Of a stretch of DNA of 25,256 bases, positions 7,154-14,535 are shown piece after piece. Position 1 is the stretch's first letter. The number at the start of each line of letters is the position of its first letter. The position numbers were made by a program, and so were the translations under genes. The notes beneath the pieces are model-generated. The model was not told where the DNA came from and searched no databases. It worked only from the letters and a program-made list of their open reading frames with translations. Source of the stretch: Anaerolineaceae bacterium (GTDB lineage Bacteria; Chloroflexota; Anaerolineae; JAAYZQ01); the NCBI GenBank assembly GCA_012514775.1, contig JAAYZQ010000040.1, positions 1-25,256 of the forward strand. The letters run 5' to 3'.

Positions 7154-7936
7154 GTGCGGAACCACAACGGCGAGCCGGTGCTCGAAGCGCGGGGCCTGGG
7201 CCAGGTCTACCGCAGCGGCCAGGGAGACCTGGCTGCCCTGGAGGACGTATCGCTCCAGGTGCGGGGGGGCGAGTTCGTGGCCATCGTCGGGCCTTCTGGC
7301 TGTGGCAAGAGCACCCTGCTGCGCATCCTGGGCGGCCTGCTGGTGCCGACCGCCGGAGCGGTGTATCTCGATGGCCGGCCCCTGACCTCGCCGCAGCGGC
7401 AGGTGGCCTATGTCTTTCAGAACGTGAACCTTTTGCCCTGGCGCACCGTCTTGCGCAACGTGCTGCTGCCCCTGGAGGTGGCCGGCACGGCCAGGGCCGA
7501 GGCCGTGAGCCGGGCGGGGGGCGTGTTGGCCCTCGTTGGCCTGGACGGGTTTGCCGATCTGTATCCCCGGGAGCTGTCCGGGGGGATGGCCCAGCGCGTA
7601 GCTATTGCCCGCGCCCTGGTCGCCGAGCCGGAGCTGTTGCTCCTCGACGAGCCCTTTGGCGCCCTGGATGCCCTGAGCCGGGAGCAGATGAACCTGGAGT
7701 TGTTGCGCATCTGGCGGGCGCGGCAGGTGACGGCCGTGATGGTCACCCACGATTTGCAGGAGGCCATCTTCCTGGCCGATCGGGTGCTCGTCATGTCGTC
7801 CCGGCCTGGCCAGATCCGGGCCGAGGTCAAGGTCGACCTGCCGCGGCCTCGAACGCTGGAGGTCATGTACACCGAGTTCTTTGGCGCCCTCTCCAGGAGG
7901 GTGCGGGAAGTGATCCGGGAGGCCCAGGACTCCTGA
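7154..7936 (+). CDS. ABC transporter ATP-binding protein of the riboflavin system
   Basis: The 260-residue ATPase has Walker A GPSGCGKST at residues 46-54, the Q-loop (VFQNVNLLPW), signature LSGGMAQRVAIARAL, Walker B LLLLDEPFGALD and the switch histidine in MVTHD. The D-loop and Q-loop style (NLLPWRTV) belongs to the nitrate/sulfonate/taurine/thiamine-precursor group (SsuB, TauB, ThiZ). It starts with GTG immediately after the ribY stop, with GGAG about 9 nt upstream, so it should energise RibXY. Some genomes lack the ATPase gene beside ribXY; here the set is complete. The family sequence alone would not separate riboflavin from sulfonate or pyrimidine substrates; the substrate comes from the context. 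Confidence 0.9.
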   Translation: MRNHNGEPVLEARGLGQVYRSGQGDLAALEDVSLQVRGGEFVAIVGPSGCGKSTLLRILGGLLVPTAGAVYLDGRPLTSPQRQVAYVFQNVNLLPWRTVLRNVLLPLEVAGTARAEAVSRAGGVLALVGLDGFADLYPRELSGGMAQRVAIARALVAEPELLLLDEPFGALDALSREQMNLELLRIWRARQVTAVMVTHDLQEAIFLADRVLVMSSRPGQIRAEVKVDLPRPRTLEVMYTEFFGALSRRVREVIREAQDS

Positions 7937-7979
7937 TGCCCTCCCCTTTGGCCGATCTTGAGACTGATGGAGGAAGACG

Positions 7980-8198
7980 ATGAAGGGTCTGTTTTGGCTG
8001 TTGGCCGGGTTCGTTACCGGGGCCGCAGTGGCCGGGTTGGTGACGATCTTCTTGGTGCCGCGCAGCGGTGAGGCGACGCGCGACCTGATCAAGGAGCGCA
8101 TCGAGTACGTCGTGGAGCAGGGGCAGCAGGCCGCCGAGGCCCGCCAGCGCCAGTTGGGGTACGAGTTCGAAGCCTTGAAACAGCCGCGCCGCGCCTGA
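7980..8198 (+). CDS. Small YtxH-like membrane protein
   Basis: The 72-residue product has one N-terminal membrane helix (about residues 4-24, FWLLAGFVTGAAVAGLVTIF), then a P-R-S-G turn and a charged amphipathic helix (LIKERIEYVVEQGQQAAEAR). This is the layout of YtxH/gas-vesicle-type small proteins, whose function is largely unknown. GGAGGAAG lies 4-5 nt before the ATG, a strong ribosome site. It follows the transporter ATPase by 43 nt and is the last gene before a structured gene-free region, so it is probably the end of the riboflavin operon. Confidence 0.75.
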   Translation: MKGLFWLLAGFVTGAAVAGLVTIFLVPRSGEATRDLIKERIEYVVEQGQQAAEARQRQLGYEFEALKQPRRA

Positions 8199-8226
8199 CG
8201 GCGCGCCCAGTAGTGCGCTTTCTGCC

Positions 8227-8270
8227 CGCGCTTTTGCACCCGGCCCGACACCGCCGGGTGCAAAAGCGCG
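8227..8270. repeat. Perfect 18-bp inverted repeat with 8-nt loop
   Basis: The arm CGCGCTTTTGCACCCGGC (8227-8244) pairs without mismatch with 8253-8270 around the loop CCGACACC. The stem is very stable and lies 28 nt after the last gene of the riboflavin operon. There is no T-run on either side, so it is not a standard intrinsic terminator; it could protect a 3' end, aid Rho-dependent termination, or be a mobile REP-like unit. Confidence 0.9.
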
Positions 8271-8298
8271 CCCCACCTCGCCGGCCGTCCCGTCCCCC

Positions 8299-8319
8299 GG
8301 ACGCCGCCGCTCGGCGTCC
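8299..8319. repeat. Second perfect hairpin, 8-bp stem
   Basis: GGACGCCG (8299-8306) pairs perfectly with CGGCGTCC (8312-8319) around a CCGCT loop, 28 nt after the larger inverted repeat. It again lacks a T-tract. The rest of the gene-free stretch from 8199 to 8378 is GC-rich and shows no supportable gene. Confidence 0.75.
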
Positions 8320-8378
8320 CATCCACGGCCTCGCCGGGCCCGATCTGTGCTCTCCATGCAATAATCGAGTTTCTCTCC

Positions 8379-8396
8379 ATAGGACCAATGTCCTAT
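8379..8396. promoter_or_regulatory. Palindromic candidate operator
   Basis: ATAGGAC (8379-8385) and GTCCTAT (8390-8396) form a perfect 7-bp inverted repeat around CAAT. Its centre lies about 43 nt before the transcription start expected from the -10 at 8419-8424, and it touches the position of a poorly conserved -35 (TAGGCG). That placement fits an activator acting at a promoter with a weak -35, or a repressor blocking it. The protein that binds it is unknown. Confidence 0.55.
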
Positions 8397-8415
8397 AGGC
8401 GCCTTTAGTACTTTA

Positions 8416-8424
8416 TGCTATACT
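8416..8424 (+). promoter_or_regulatory. Extended -10 promoter of the central operon
   Basis: TGCTATACT gives an extended -10 (TG at 8416-8417, hexamer TATACT at 8419-8424), with the expected start near 8431 and the first gene at 8472. The -35 is weak. The same nine bases occur on the minus strand before the CBS-domain gene (21395-21403). Confidence 0.65.
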
Positions 8425-8471
8425 GTGACCGCTCGGAACTGCCGCGTCGATACACCGATGGAGGGCCCAGA

Positions 8472-8681
8472 ATGCTGACGACGACGTCCTCGGAGCCGCA
8501 ATCTTTTTTGACCCCGCAAGAAGTATCGCATCTGCTGCGGGTTTCTGTCTACACGGTCCGGCGCTGGATCAAAGAAGGTGATTTGCCGGCCTACAAAGTT
8601 GGCCGTGGCTGGCGCATCAGCGAGGCCGACCTGAGCCTCTGGTTGGGGCAACAAAGACCCACGTCCTCAACTATGCACTAG
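8472..8681 (+). CDS. Small helix-turn-helix DNA-binding protein (excisionase/BldC-like)
   Basis: The 69-residue protein is nearly all one winged HTH of the HTH_17/excisionase or MerR-like group. Its signature is FLTPQEVSHLLRVSVYTVRR, then WIKEGDLPAYKVGRGWRIS and a closing LSLWL helix. Such proteins act as excisionases, BldC-type developmental regulators, or generic small repressors/activators. GGAGGG (8460-8465) lies 6 nt before ATG 8472; the frame is open further upstream but a start there would overlap the promoter -10. It is the first gene of the central operon, 6 nt ahead of the transporter gene. It could bind the palindrome at 8379-8396 and control its own operon, but this is inference. 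No integrase lies nearby, so a phage excisionase role is less likely. Confidence 0.82.
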   Translation: MLTTTSSEPQSFLTPQEVSHLLRVSVYTVRRWIKEGDLPAYKVGRGWRISEADLSLWLGQQRPTSSTMH

Positions 8682-8687
8682 CGGTCG

Positions 8688-10034
8688 ATGACGCGGACAG
8701 TCGCCACCGACTCGAGACCCGCGCTACCCGGTGCCCAGATTGACCTTCTCTACGGGCTGCTGTCCCTGGGGAGCACGGCGATCTGGGGGGTGATGAGCGC
8801 CTGGCTGCTCTACTTCTACCTGCCACCCGAAGGAGAGGGCAGCGCACTGGTGCCGGCGGCCCTCTACGGAGGGGCCATGCTGGTCCTGCGCGTGCTGAGT
8901 GCGGCCATCTCGCCCACCATCGGCTACCTGTCGGACAGGACCCGCACCCGCTGGGGCCGCCGCCTGCCGTACATCCTGGGCTCGGGCCTGCCCATGCTCG
9001 TCTTTTTCGTGCTGCTCTGGACGCCGCCTTTCCGTGGTACGTCGCCGTGGAACCTGGTGTACCTGGTGGCAGTGCTGGCAGGGTACAACCTGGCCTACAT
9101 CCTGAACCAGGTGCCTACCATGGCGCTCCTGCCCGAGATCGCGGTGACGGACGCCCACAGAGTGCGCGTGTCGACCTGGGCGGCCGTCATGACAGTCCTG
9201 GGCATGATGCTGGCCGCGGGCGCCGGGCCCCTCATTGAGCGCTTTGGCTTTGCCCACACGGCCCTCATCTATGCCGTGGTCCTCTTGCCCGCCTTCTACC
9301 TGCCCTTGCTGGTGCTCCGCGAGCGGCCCGAGCACCAGGCACGCCCCGCCGTGCGCCTGAATTTTCGGCAGAACCTGGCATCCATGATGCGCAACCGCGC
9401 TTTCCTGTTCATGACGGCCACCGGATTTTGCTTCTGGGGCATCATGGGGTTGGTGCAGGCCTCGGTGCCCTACATCGTCACCGAGATCTGCCTCTTGCAG
9501 GAATCGGACACGCTGATGTTCTATCTGCCCGCCGTCCTGGCTTCGCTCCTATGCTATCCCTTGATCAACTGGCTGGCCCAGCGCTGGGGCAAGTGGCGAG
9601 TGTTTGCCGGCTCGCTGCTGACCTCCGCCCTGGTGTTGCCCGGCCTGATGGTCATCGGCGACTGGCTGCCCCTGAGCCTCAAGGCCCAGGGCATGCTGTG
9701 GGTCACGCTCCAGGCTGCTGCCCTGTCGGGCGTCGTCGTCCTGCCCCGGGCCCTGGGCGCCGAGATCGTGGACCACGACGAAGAGCTTACAGGGCAGCGT
9801 CGCGAGGGCATCTATTACGCCACCTGGGGGCTGCTGGACCAGGTGGTCAACGGAGTAATGGCAGCCCTGCTGCCCCTCCTCCTCTTGCTGGGGCGCAGTC
9901 ACCTGGAGCCCCAGGGGCCCCTGGGCGTGCGCCTGGTGGGCGCCCTGGGAGGGGCCTGCATGCTCGCCGGTTTCTTGATCTTCTTGCGATATCCCCTGGG
10001 CAGGGGCCGGCCAGCCGGGCAGGGGCCGGTATGA
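8688..10034 (+). CDS. MFS transporter, GPH (glycoside-cation symporter)/MFS_2-like
   Basis: The 448-residue protein has about 12 membrane helices. Its signature loop between helices 2 and 3, around residues 80-97 (GYLSDRTRTRWGRRLPYI), is typical of the GPH/MelB-like MFS_2 family. Members move sugars or glycosides with cations, and distant ones move other amphipathic molecules. The substrate cannot be read from the sequence. ATG 8688 has no clear ribosome site, so translation may be coupled to the HTH gene that ends 6 nt before. Its stop overlaps the next gene's start (ATGA at 10031-10034). In this operon it might move a glycosylated or terpenoid product, or a precursor; that is inference. Confidence 0.85.
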   Translation: MTRTVATDSRPALPGAQIDLLYGLLSLGSTAIWGVMSAWLLYFYLPPEGEGSALVPAALYGGAMLVLRVLSAAISPTIGYLSDRTRTRWGRRLPYILGSGLPMLVFFVLLWTPPFRGTSPWNLVYLVAVLAGYNLAYILNQVPTMALLPEIAVTDAHRVRVSTWAAVMTVLGMMLAAGAGPLIERFGFAHTALIYAVVLLPAFYLPLLVLRERPEHQARPAVRLNFRQNLASMMRNRAFLFMTATGFCFWGIMGLVQASVPYIVTEICLLQESDTLMFYLPAVLASLLCYPLINWLAQRWGKWRVFAGSLLTSALVLPGLMVIGDWLPLSLKAQGMLWVTLQAAALSGVVVLPRALGAEIVDHDEELTGQRREGIYYATWGLLDQVVNGVMAALLPLLLLLGRSHLEPQGPLGVRLVGALGGACMLAGFLIFLRYPLGRGRPAGQGPV

Positions 10035-10825
10035 CCGCCATGGAGGCCCGGGACGTGCAGGCCCTGGAGCGGGCCAACTATGCTTCCATGCGCAGCCTGG
10101 TGGCGGCCACCCCTGGCTCGGGCCTGCTGGTACGGGACGACGTGACTCTCATCCGCTCGCGCCTGTTCCCGATGGCCGATATGAACCACGCCTGCCTGCT
10201 GCGGACCAGCCCTGAGAGGGCCGGGCCCCTCGTGGACGAGATCGTACGCTACTTCCGGAGGCGCTTGCTGCCCGTCAACGTCTGCCTGTCGCCGGCCTGC
10301 AGCCCCGACGACCTGCCGGACCTGCTCCTTCGCCGGGGCTTTCGCCGGCAAGAGTCTCCCGAGACGTGGCTTACCCTTGACCTACCGAAATGGCAGCCCC
10401 CGCCACTGGCGTCGGACGATGTGGAGTGCATTCGAGTCGGAGAAAACGACGCCCTGGGGTTCGCCCGGGTCTATCTTGCTTCCTTTGGCCTGCCCGGTTC
10501 CCTGGCGCCCATGGCGGCCATGCTGCTCCGGCGCTCGCTGCGCCAGCCCTCCATGCGCCACTACCTGGCCCTCGTGGAAGGCCGCCCGGCCGGGGTCTGC
10601 CTGTGGCACTCCCACGGCGAAATCGCCTGCATGGGAGCCGCCGGCGTCCTGCCTGCCTACCGCGGCCGGCGCGTCGCCACGTCGGTGTTCATCCATGCGG
10701 CCCAGGAGGCGGCGCAGCAAGGCAAGAAGCTGCTGCTGGGCCAGACTCTCTATCCGCGCCTGGCGGAAGTGTTGATGGGACACGGCTTCCGGCTGGCCTT
10801 TTCCCGGACCTACTATGCGCTATGA
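10031..10825 (+). CDS. GNAT family N-acetyltransferase-like protein
   Basis: The 264-residue product has a C-terminal GNAT fold: a beta strand with the acetyl-CoA motif A near residues 205-230 (GVLPAYRGRRVATSVFIHAA), preceded by a strand with ALVEGRPAGVCLWHS. The N-terminal 130 residues may be a second, degenerate GNAT-like half, as in several two-domain members (LLRRGFRRQESPETWLTLDL resembles a GNAT C-terminal end). GNAT enzymes transfer acyl groups from acyl-CoA to amines; the substrate is unknown. The gene overlaps the MFS gene by 4 nt and the ABC ATPase gene by 4 nt, so all three are translationally coupled. Confidence 0.82.
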   Translation: MTAMEARDVQALERANYASMRSLVAATPGSGLLVRDDVTLIRSRLFPMADMNHACLLRTSPERAGPLVDEIVRYFRRRLLPVNVCLSPACSPDDLPDLLLRRGFRRQESPETWLTLDLPKWQPPPLASDDVECIRVGENDALGFARVYLASFGLPGSLAPMAAMLLRRSLRQPSMRHYLALVEGRPAGVCLWHSHGEIACMGAAGVLPAYRGRRVATSVFIHAAQEAAQQGKKLLLGQTLYPRLAEVLMGHGFRLAFSRTYYAL

Positions 10826-11550
10826 GTCTCCTGGTTCGGCTTTCGGAACTGACCAAGACGTACCCGGCCGGCGCCGTGCTTTTTCAGGCCCTGCAAGGTG
10901 TTTCCCTGGAGATCAGCGCCGGGGAATTCTTGAGCGTTATGGGCCACTCGGGCAGCGGCAAATCGACGCTGCTGCACCTGGTGGGCGGGCTGGACCGGCC
11001 CAGCGCGGGCAGCGTGCACGTCAACGGGCACCTGCTAAACGACATGAACGAGACGGCGTTGGCCAGGTTCCGCAGAGCCCACGTCGGCTTTGTCTTCCAG
11101 TTCTTTAACCTGGTGGAGAACCTGACGGTGCAGGCCAACGTGGAGCTGCCCGCTCTGTTGGCCCGGAACGTGGACAGAAAATCGATCCGGCAGCGCTCGG
11201 CGGCGCTGCTGGCCAGCCTGGGCATCGAGGACCAGGCGGGCAAGCATCCCTGGGAGCTGTCGGGCGGCCAGCAGCAGCGGGTGGCCATCGCGCGCGCGCT
11301 CATCAACGACCCAACGCTGCTCCTGGCGGACGAGCCCACGGGCAACCTGGACAGCGCCAGCGGCCAGGGGGTGCTGGACATTTTGAGCGAGTGCCATGAA
11401 AGGGGACAGACGATCTTGATGGTGACCCACGATCCGGTGGCGGCGGCCAGGGCGCAGGAGGTGCTCTTCCTGCACGACGGCCGCCTGGTGGAGCGGATTT
11501 CGGGGGGCGACCCCATGTCCGTGGCGCGCTGCCTGGCGGCGCTGCGCTAG
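10822..11550 (+). CDS. ABC transporter ATP-binding protein, MacB/LolD type
   Basis: The 242-residue ATPase has Walker A GHSGSGKST (41-49), Q-loop VFQFFNLVENLT, signature LSGGQQQRVAIARAL, Walker B LLLADEPTGNLD and the switch His in MVTHD. The ADEPTGNLD form and NLVENLT segment are those of the MacB/LolD/FtsE group, which works with FtsX-type permeases in lipoprotein extraction, peptide or lipid export and cell-wall processes rather than uptake. ATG 10822 overlaps the stop of the GNAT gene. The partner permease follows after 13 nt. Confidence 0.94.
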   Translation: MSLLVRLSELTKTYPAGAVLFQALQGVSLEISAGEFLSVMGHSGSGKSTLLHLVGGLDRPSAGSVHVNGHLLNDMNETALARFRRAHVGFVFQFFNLVENLTVQANVELPALLARNVDRKSIRQRSAALLASLGIEDQAGKHPWELSGGQQQRVAIARALINDPTLLLADEPTGNLDSASGQGVLDILSECHERGQTILMVTHDPVAAARAQEVLFLHDGRLVERISGGDPMSVARCLAALR

Positions 11551-11563
11551 GAGGTGGGGAGCG

Positions 11564-13891
11564 ATGGGCGCCGTTCTCGTCAAGGTCAAGGCCGACCTGC
11601 TCACCCGGCCGCTGATCTCGGCGCTGATCCTGGTGACCATCGTCACGTCCAGCACCCTGCTGACGCTGGCACTGGCCACCCTGGCCAATATCAGCGGTCC
11701 CTACGACCGGGCCTTTGAGGAGCTGAATTCGGCGCACCTGTGGCTTTATTTTGAGCGAGGAAAGGTAACGCGGCGAGACGTGGACCGGATCGAGCACCTG
11801 CCCGAGATAGAGGCCAGCACCGGCCTGCGCTACAGCGTGGTCGGCCGGGCCGAGATCGCGGGCGAGCGCACCTGGGTGACGCTGGGGGCCCTCCCCGGCG
11901 AGGCGCCGGCCGTCAATCGCCTGCTGCTGCTGGAAGGCCGAGACCTGGCGCGACGCCAGGCGGAGGTCGTGGCCAACACCGTGTGGAAGGATACCCACGG
12001 GCTGGCCGCCGGCGATCGGGTGCAGGTGGCCCGTGCCGGGGGCGGCGAGGTGGACCTGCCGGTGACCGGCCTGGCCTACGATCCGATGTGGGACTGGTAT
12101 GCCAGCGAACAGGTGCCCTATTTGTACGTGACGGAGGATACCCTGCGGGATCTGTATCCCGACGAGACGACCTGGACCTGGGCCCTTGGTCTGCGCCTGG
12201 CCGACCCCAACGCCGTGGACGAGGCGCTGGCCGCCGTCGACGAGGTTCTCCACGGGCAGGGACTGGAGACCCACGCCGACTGGCGCCGCATGCGCGAGTC
12301 GGCGCTCTTTGGCGTGCGGATGAACCTGGTCTTTCTGGGTGCCTTTGGCCTCTTTGCCAGCCTGGCAACCGTGCTGGTGATCGCCAGCAGTGTCGGCTCC
12401 ATCGTCCTCTCCCAGTTCCGGCAAGTGGGCGTCCTGAAGGCTGTGGGCTTTACCCCGGGGCAGGTCCTGTGGCTCTACCTGGGACAATACCTGGTCCTGA
12501 GCCTGGTGGGCGGGCCGGTGGGGGTGGCGGTGGGCACGGTTCTGTCGCCCCTGGCCCTGCGGAACATGCCCGCTTCCCTGGGCGCCGGCTACCGCCCCGC
12601 CGTCGAACCCGGACTCATCCTCGCCGTGCAGGGCATCGTTTCGGCCACTGCGCTCCTTGCCGCGGCGGGCGCGGCCTGGCGGGCGGCCCAGGCCAACATC
12701 ATCCGCGCCATCGCCGTCGGAGCCGAGGCGCCTCGCAAGCGAGCGCCGCTGCTCCTCCGCTGGGCCACGCGCCTGGGGCTGCCGCCGGTCTCGCTGCTGG
12801 GTCTCGGCGATCTGTATGCCCGGCCCATCCGGACGCTGCTCACCGGCGTCAATCTATCGCTGGGCGTCGTGGGCATCGTATTCGGGCTGACCATCAACGA
12901 GACGGTGAACCGTTACCGGGAGGATCCATCCCTCCTGGGCGTCGCTTACGACGCCGTCGTGACCCGCGAGCGGTTCGGCGATGCCCGAACGCGGCACGAG
13001 CTGAGGATGGCGCCGGGGGTCAAGGCCTTTTACTCCGAGGAGCGCCTGGAGGCAACCACGCCCGAGGGCGCCTCTTTCCAGGTGCGGGCCATCCAGGGGG
13101 ACCTGGCGCCGTTCCCGGTCAAGATCGAAGAGGGCAGGTTGTTGCGGCCCGATACCATGGAGGCCATCGCCGGGCGAGGGCTGCTCGATTGGCTCGGCCT
13201 GCAGGTGGGAGACCGGATGACAGCCACCCTGGAGGGCAAGGAAAGCCGCCCGGTTACGTGGCAGATCGTCGGCCAGTATCCTGAGCCGGCCAACGTGGGC
13301 CGCATGTTGACCGTGAACCTGGAGCCGCTGCGGCGCCTGGCGCCCGCCGCCGATCCCCGGGCCTATTACCTGAAGCTCCGGCCCGGCGCCGATCCGTTCC
13401 TCCTGGAGGAGAGGCTGGAGTCGGGCCCCAACGCCGATCTCAACGTGGCCCTCGTCGAGGAACGGATCCCCGACGACGTGCGCTACCTGCAACTGGCCAT
13501 CTATGTCCTGTCGGCGGTGCTCATCGGCATCGCCCTGATCAACGTCTTTAACAGCTCGCTGCTGGCGGTGCGCGAAAAGGTGCGCGACGTGGGCATCTAC
13601 AAGACCGTGGGCATGACGCCAGGGCAGGTGGTCGCCATGGTCGGCACCAGTGCCGGCCTCCTGGGGCTCGCGTCGGCCATCCTGGGCATCCCGGTGGGCC
13701 TGCTGCTCACCACAAGCCTCATGGACACGCTGACGGCCTCCTACGGTTTTGGCCGGGTAGACGTCACTCTCAACGCCGTCTACCTTGGCCTGTTGGTGCC
13801 GCTCATCGGCCTGGTGAGCATGGCGGGCAGCCTGCTGCCCGGGCGGTGGGCGGCAGGCTGCTCCATCGTGCACGTCTTGCGCAGCGAATAG
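11564..13891 (+). CDS. ABC transporter permease with two FtsX domains
   Basis: The 775-residue permease has an N-terminal membrane helix (about 16-41), an extracytoplasmic MacB_PCD-like region, and a first FtsX domain of three helices (about 253-385, with VGVLKAVGFTPGQVL). A fifth helix (about 420-442) is followed by a second extracytoplasmic region and a second FtsX domain (about 641-770, with VGIYKTVGMTPGQVVAM). The repeated K-x-V-G-x-T-P-G-Q coupling helices dock onto the MacB/LolD-type ATPase. Double-FtsX permeases work as single long chains or pairs in lipid, lipoprotein and antimicrobial-peptide transport. GGAGG lies upstream of ATG 11564. In this operon it is the best candidate to export a hydrophobic product; that is inference. 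Confidence 0.93.
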   Translation: MGAVLVKVKADLLTRPLISALILVTIVTSSTLLTLALATLANISGPYDRAFEELNSAHLWLYFERGKVTRRDVDRIEHLPEIEASTGLRYSVVGRAEIAGERTWVTLGALPGEAPAVNRLLLLEGRDLARRQAEVVANTVWKDTHGLAAGDRVQVARAGGGEVDLPVTGLAYDPMWDWYASEQVPYLYVTEDTLRDLYPDETTWTWALGLRLADPNAVDEALAAVDEVLHGQGLETHADWRRMRESALFGVRMNLVFLGAFGLFASLATVLVIASSVGSIVLSQFRQVGVLKAVGFTPGQVLWLYLGQYLVLSLVGGPVGVAVGTVLSPLALRNMPASLGAGYRPAVEPGLILAVQGIVSATALLAAAGAAWRAAQANIIRAIAVGAEAPRKRAPLLLRWATRLGLPPVSLLGLGDLYARPIRTLLTGVNLSLGVVGIVFGLTINETVNRYREDPSLLGVAYDAVVTRERFGDARTRHELRMAPGVKAFYSEERLEATTPEGASFQVRAIQGDLAPFPVKIEEGRLLRPDTMEAIAGRGLLDWLGLQVGDRMTATLEGKESRPVTWQIVGQYPEPANVGRMLTVNLEPLRRLAPAADPRAYYLKLRPGADPFLLEERLESGPNADLNVALVEERIPDDVRYLQLAIYVLSAVLIGIALINVFNSSLLAVREKVRDVGIYKTVGMTPGQVVAMVGTSAGLLGLASAILGIPVGLLLTTSLMDTLTASYGFGRVDVTLNAVYLGLLVPLIGLVSMAGSLLPGRWAAGCSIVHVLRSE

Positions 13892-13954
13892 GCGTCGCCG
13901 GCGATAGAACGGGTCGAACTGGTGGTGGATTCAAAGCAGAAAGGGAGGGACTCG

Positions 13955-14530
13955 ATGCTCGCTGTCAAGCGAATGTTGTGGGAGCTGGCCCAGAATGTGC
14001 CCCTCATCGCGGGGTTCCTGGTCGCCTTCCATTTCTGGGAACGGGGGCAGTGGCCGGCGGCGCTGGGCTGCATGGTCCTGGGCTCGGCCCTGGCGGCGGT
14101 GGTCATTGCCATCACCGAGCCCCTGATCTTTCCCGGTCACAAGGAGACCCCGCGGGCCATGGTGGGCAACGTCGTAGCTTTTTCGGCACTCATGGTTGCC
14201 GGCGCCCTTTACCTGTCGGCCGGGTGGAGCAGTTGGTGGACCGACCTGCTCGCCGGCCTCGTCGTAGCCGTGGCCCTGGCCCTGGCCCAGGAAGCGGCTG
14301 CCCGGGAGCGCTTTGGCTTTGTCCGGAGCCTGTGGCTGGGAGCTTCTTGCTCGGTCTCGCTGCTGCTCATTCGCTACCTGCGAGATGCCTCGCTGCTGGT
14401 CCAATTCCTGGCGGTGGTGGCCTGGTTTACCCTGGTCATGGGCGTGTACAAGGAGATTCGGATCCGGACGGGGTGGATCCCCGCCACGGCGGGCGACGGC
14501 GACCTGGCGGCCGGGCCCGAGGGGGGATAG
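13955..14530 (+). CDS. Multi-pass membrane protein of unknown function
   Basis: The 191-residue protein has about five or six predicted membrane helices (for example VPLIAGFLVAFHFW, LGSALAAVVIAITEPLIF, FSALMVAGALYLSAGW, LLAGLVVAVALALA). It ends in a short Gly/Ala/Asp-rich tail. I do not recognise the family. ATG 13955 has GGGAGGGA just upstream; a GTG at 13922 is in frame but lacks a ribosome site. It is separated from the permease gene by 63 nt, the largest gap in the operon, and lies 5 nt before the glycosyltransferase gene, so it may belong with the terpenoid part. I see no promoter in that gap. Confidence 0.7.
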   Translation: MLAVKRMLWELAQNVPLIAGFLVAFHFWERGQWPAALGCMVLGSALAAVVIAITEPLIFPGHKETPRAMVGNVVAFSALMVAGALYLSAGWSSWWTDLLAGLVVAVALALAQEAAARERFGFVRSLWLGASCSVSLLLIRYLRDASLLVQFLAVVAWFTLVMGVYKEIRIRTGWIPATAGDGDLAAGPEGG

Positions 14531-14535
14531 GGAAC

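Noticed and set aside
6089..8380. A 763-codon minus-strand frame across ribY and the transporter ATPase
   Set aside because: It mirrors genes with unmistakable lipoprotein and ATPase motifs, and its translation shows no known fold.
8472..8681. Phage excisionase as the function of the small HTH protein
   Set aside because: No integrase, attachment repeat or other phage gene is visible nearby, and the gene is tied to an operon of metabolic and transport genes.
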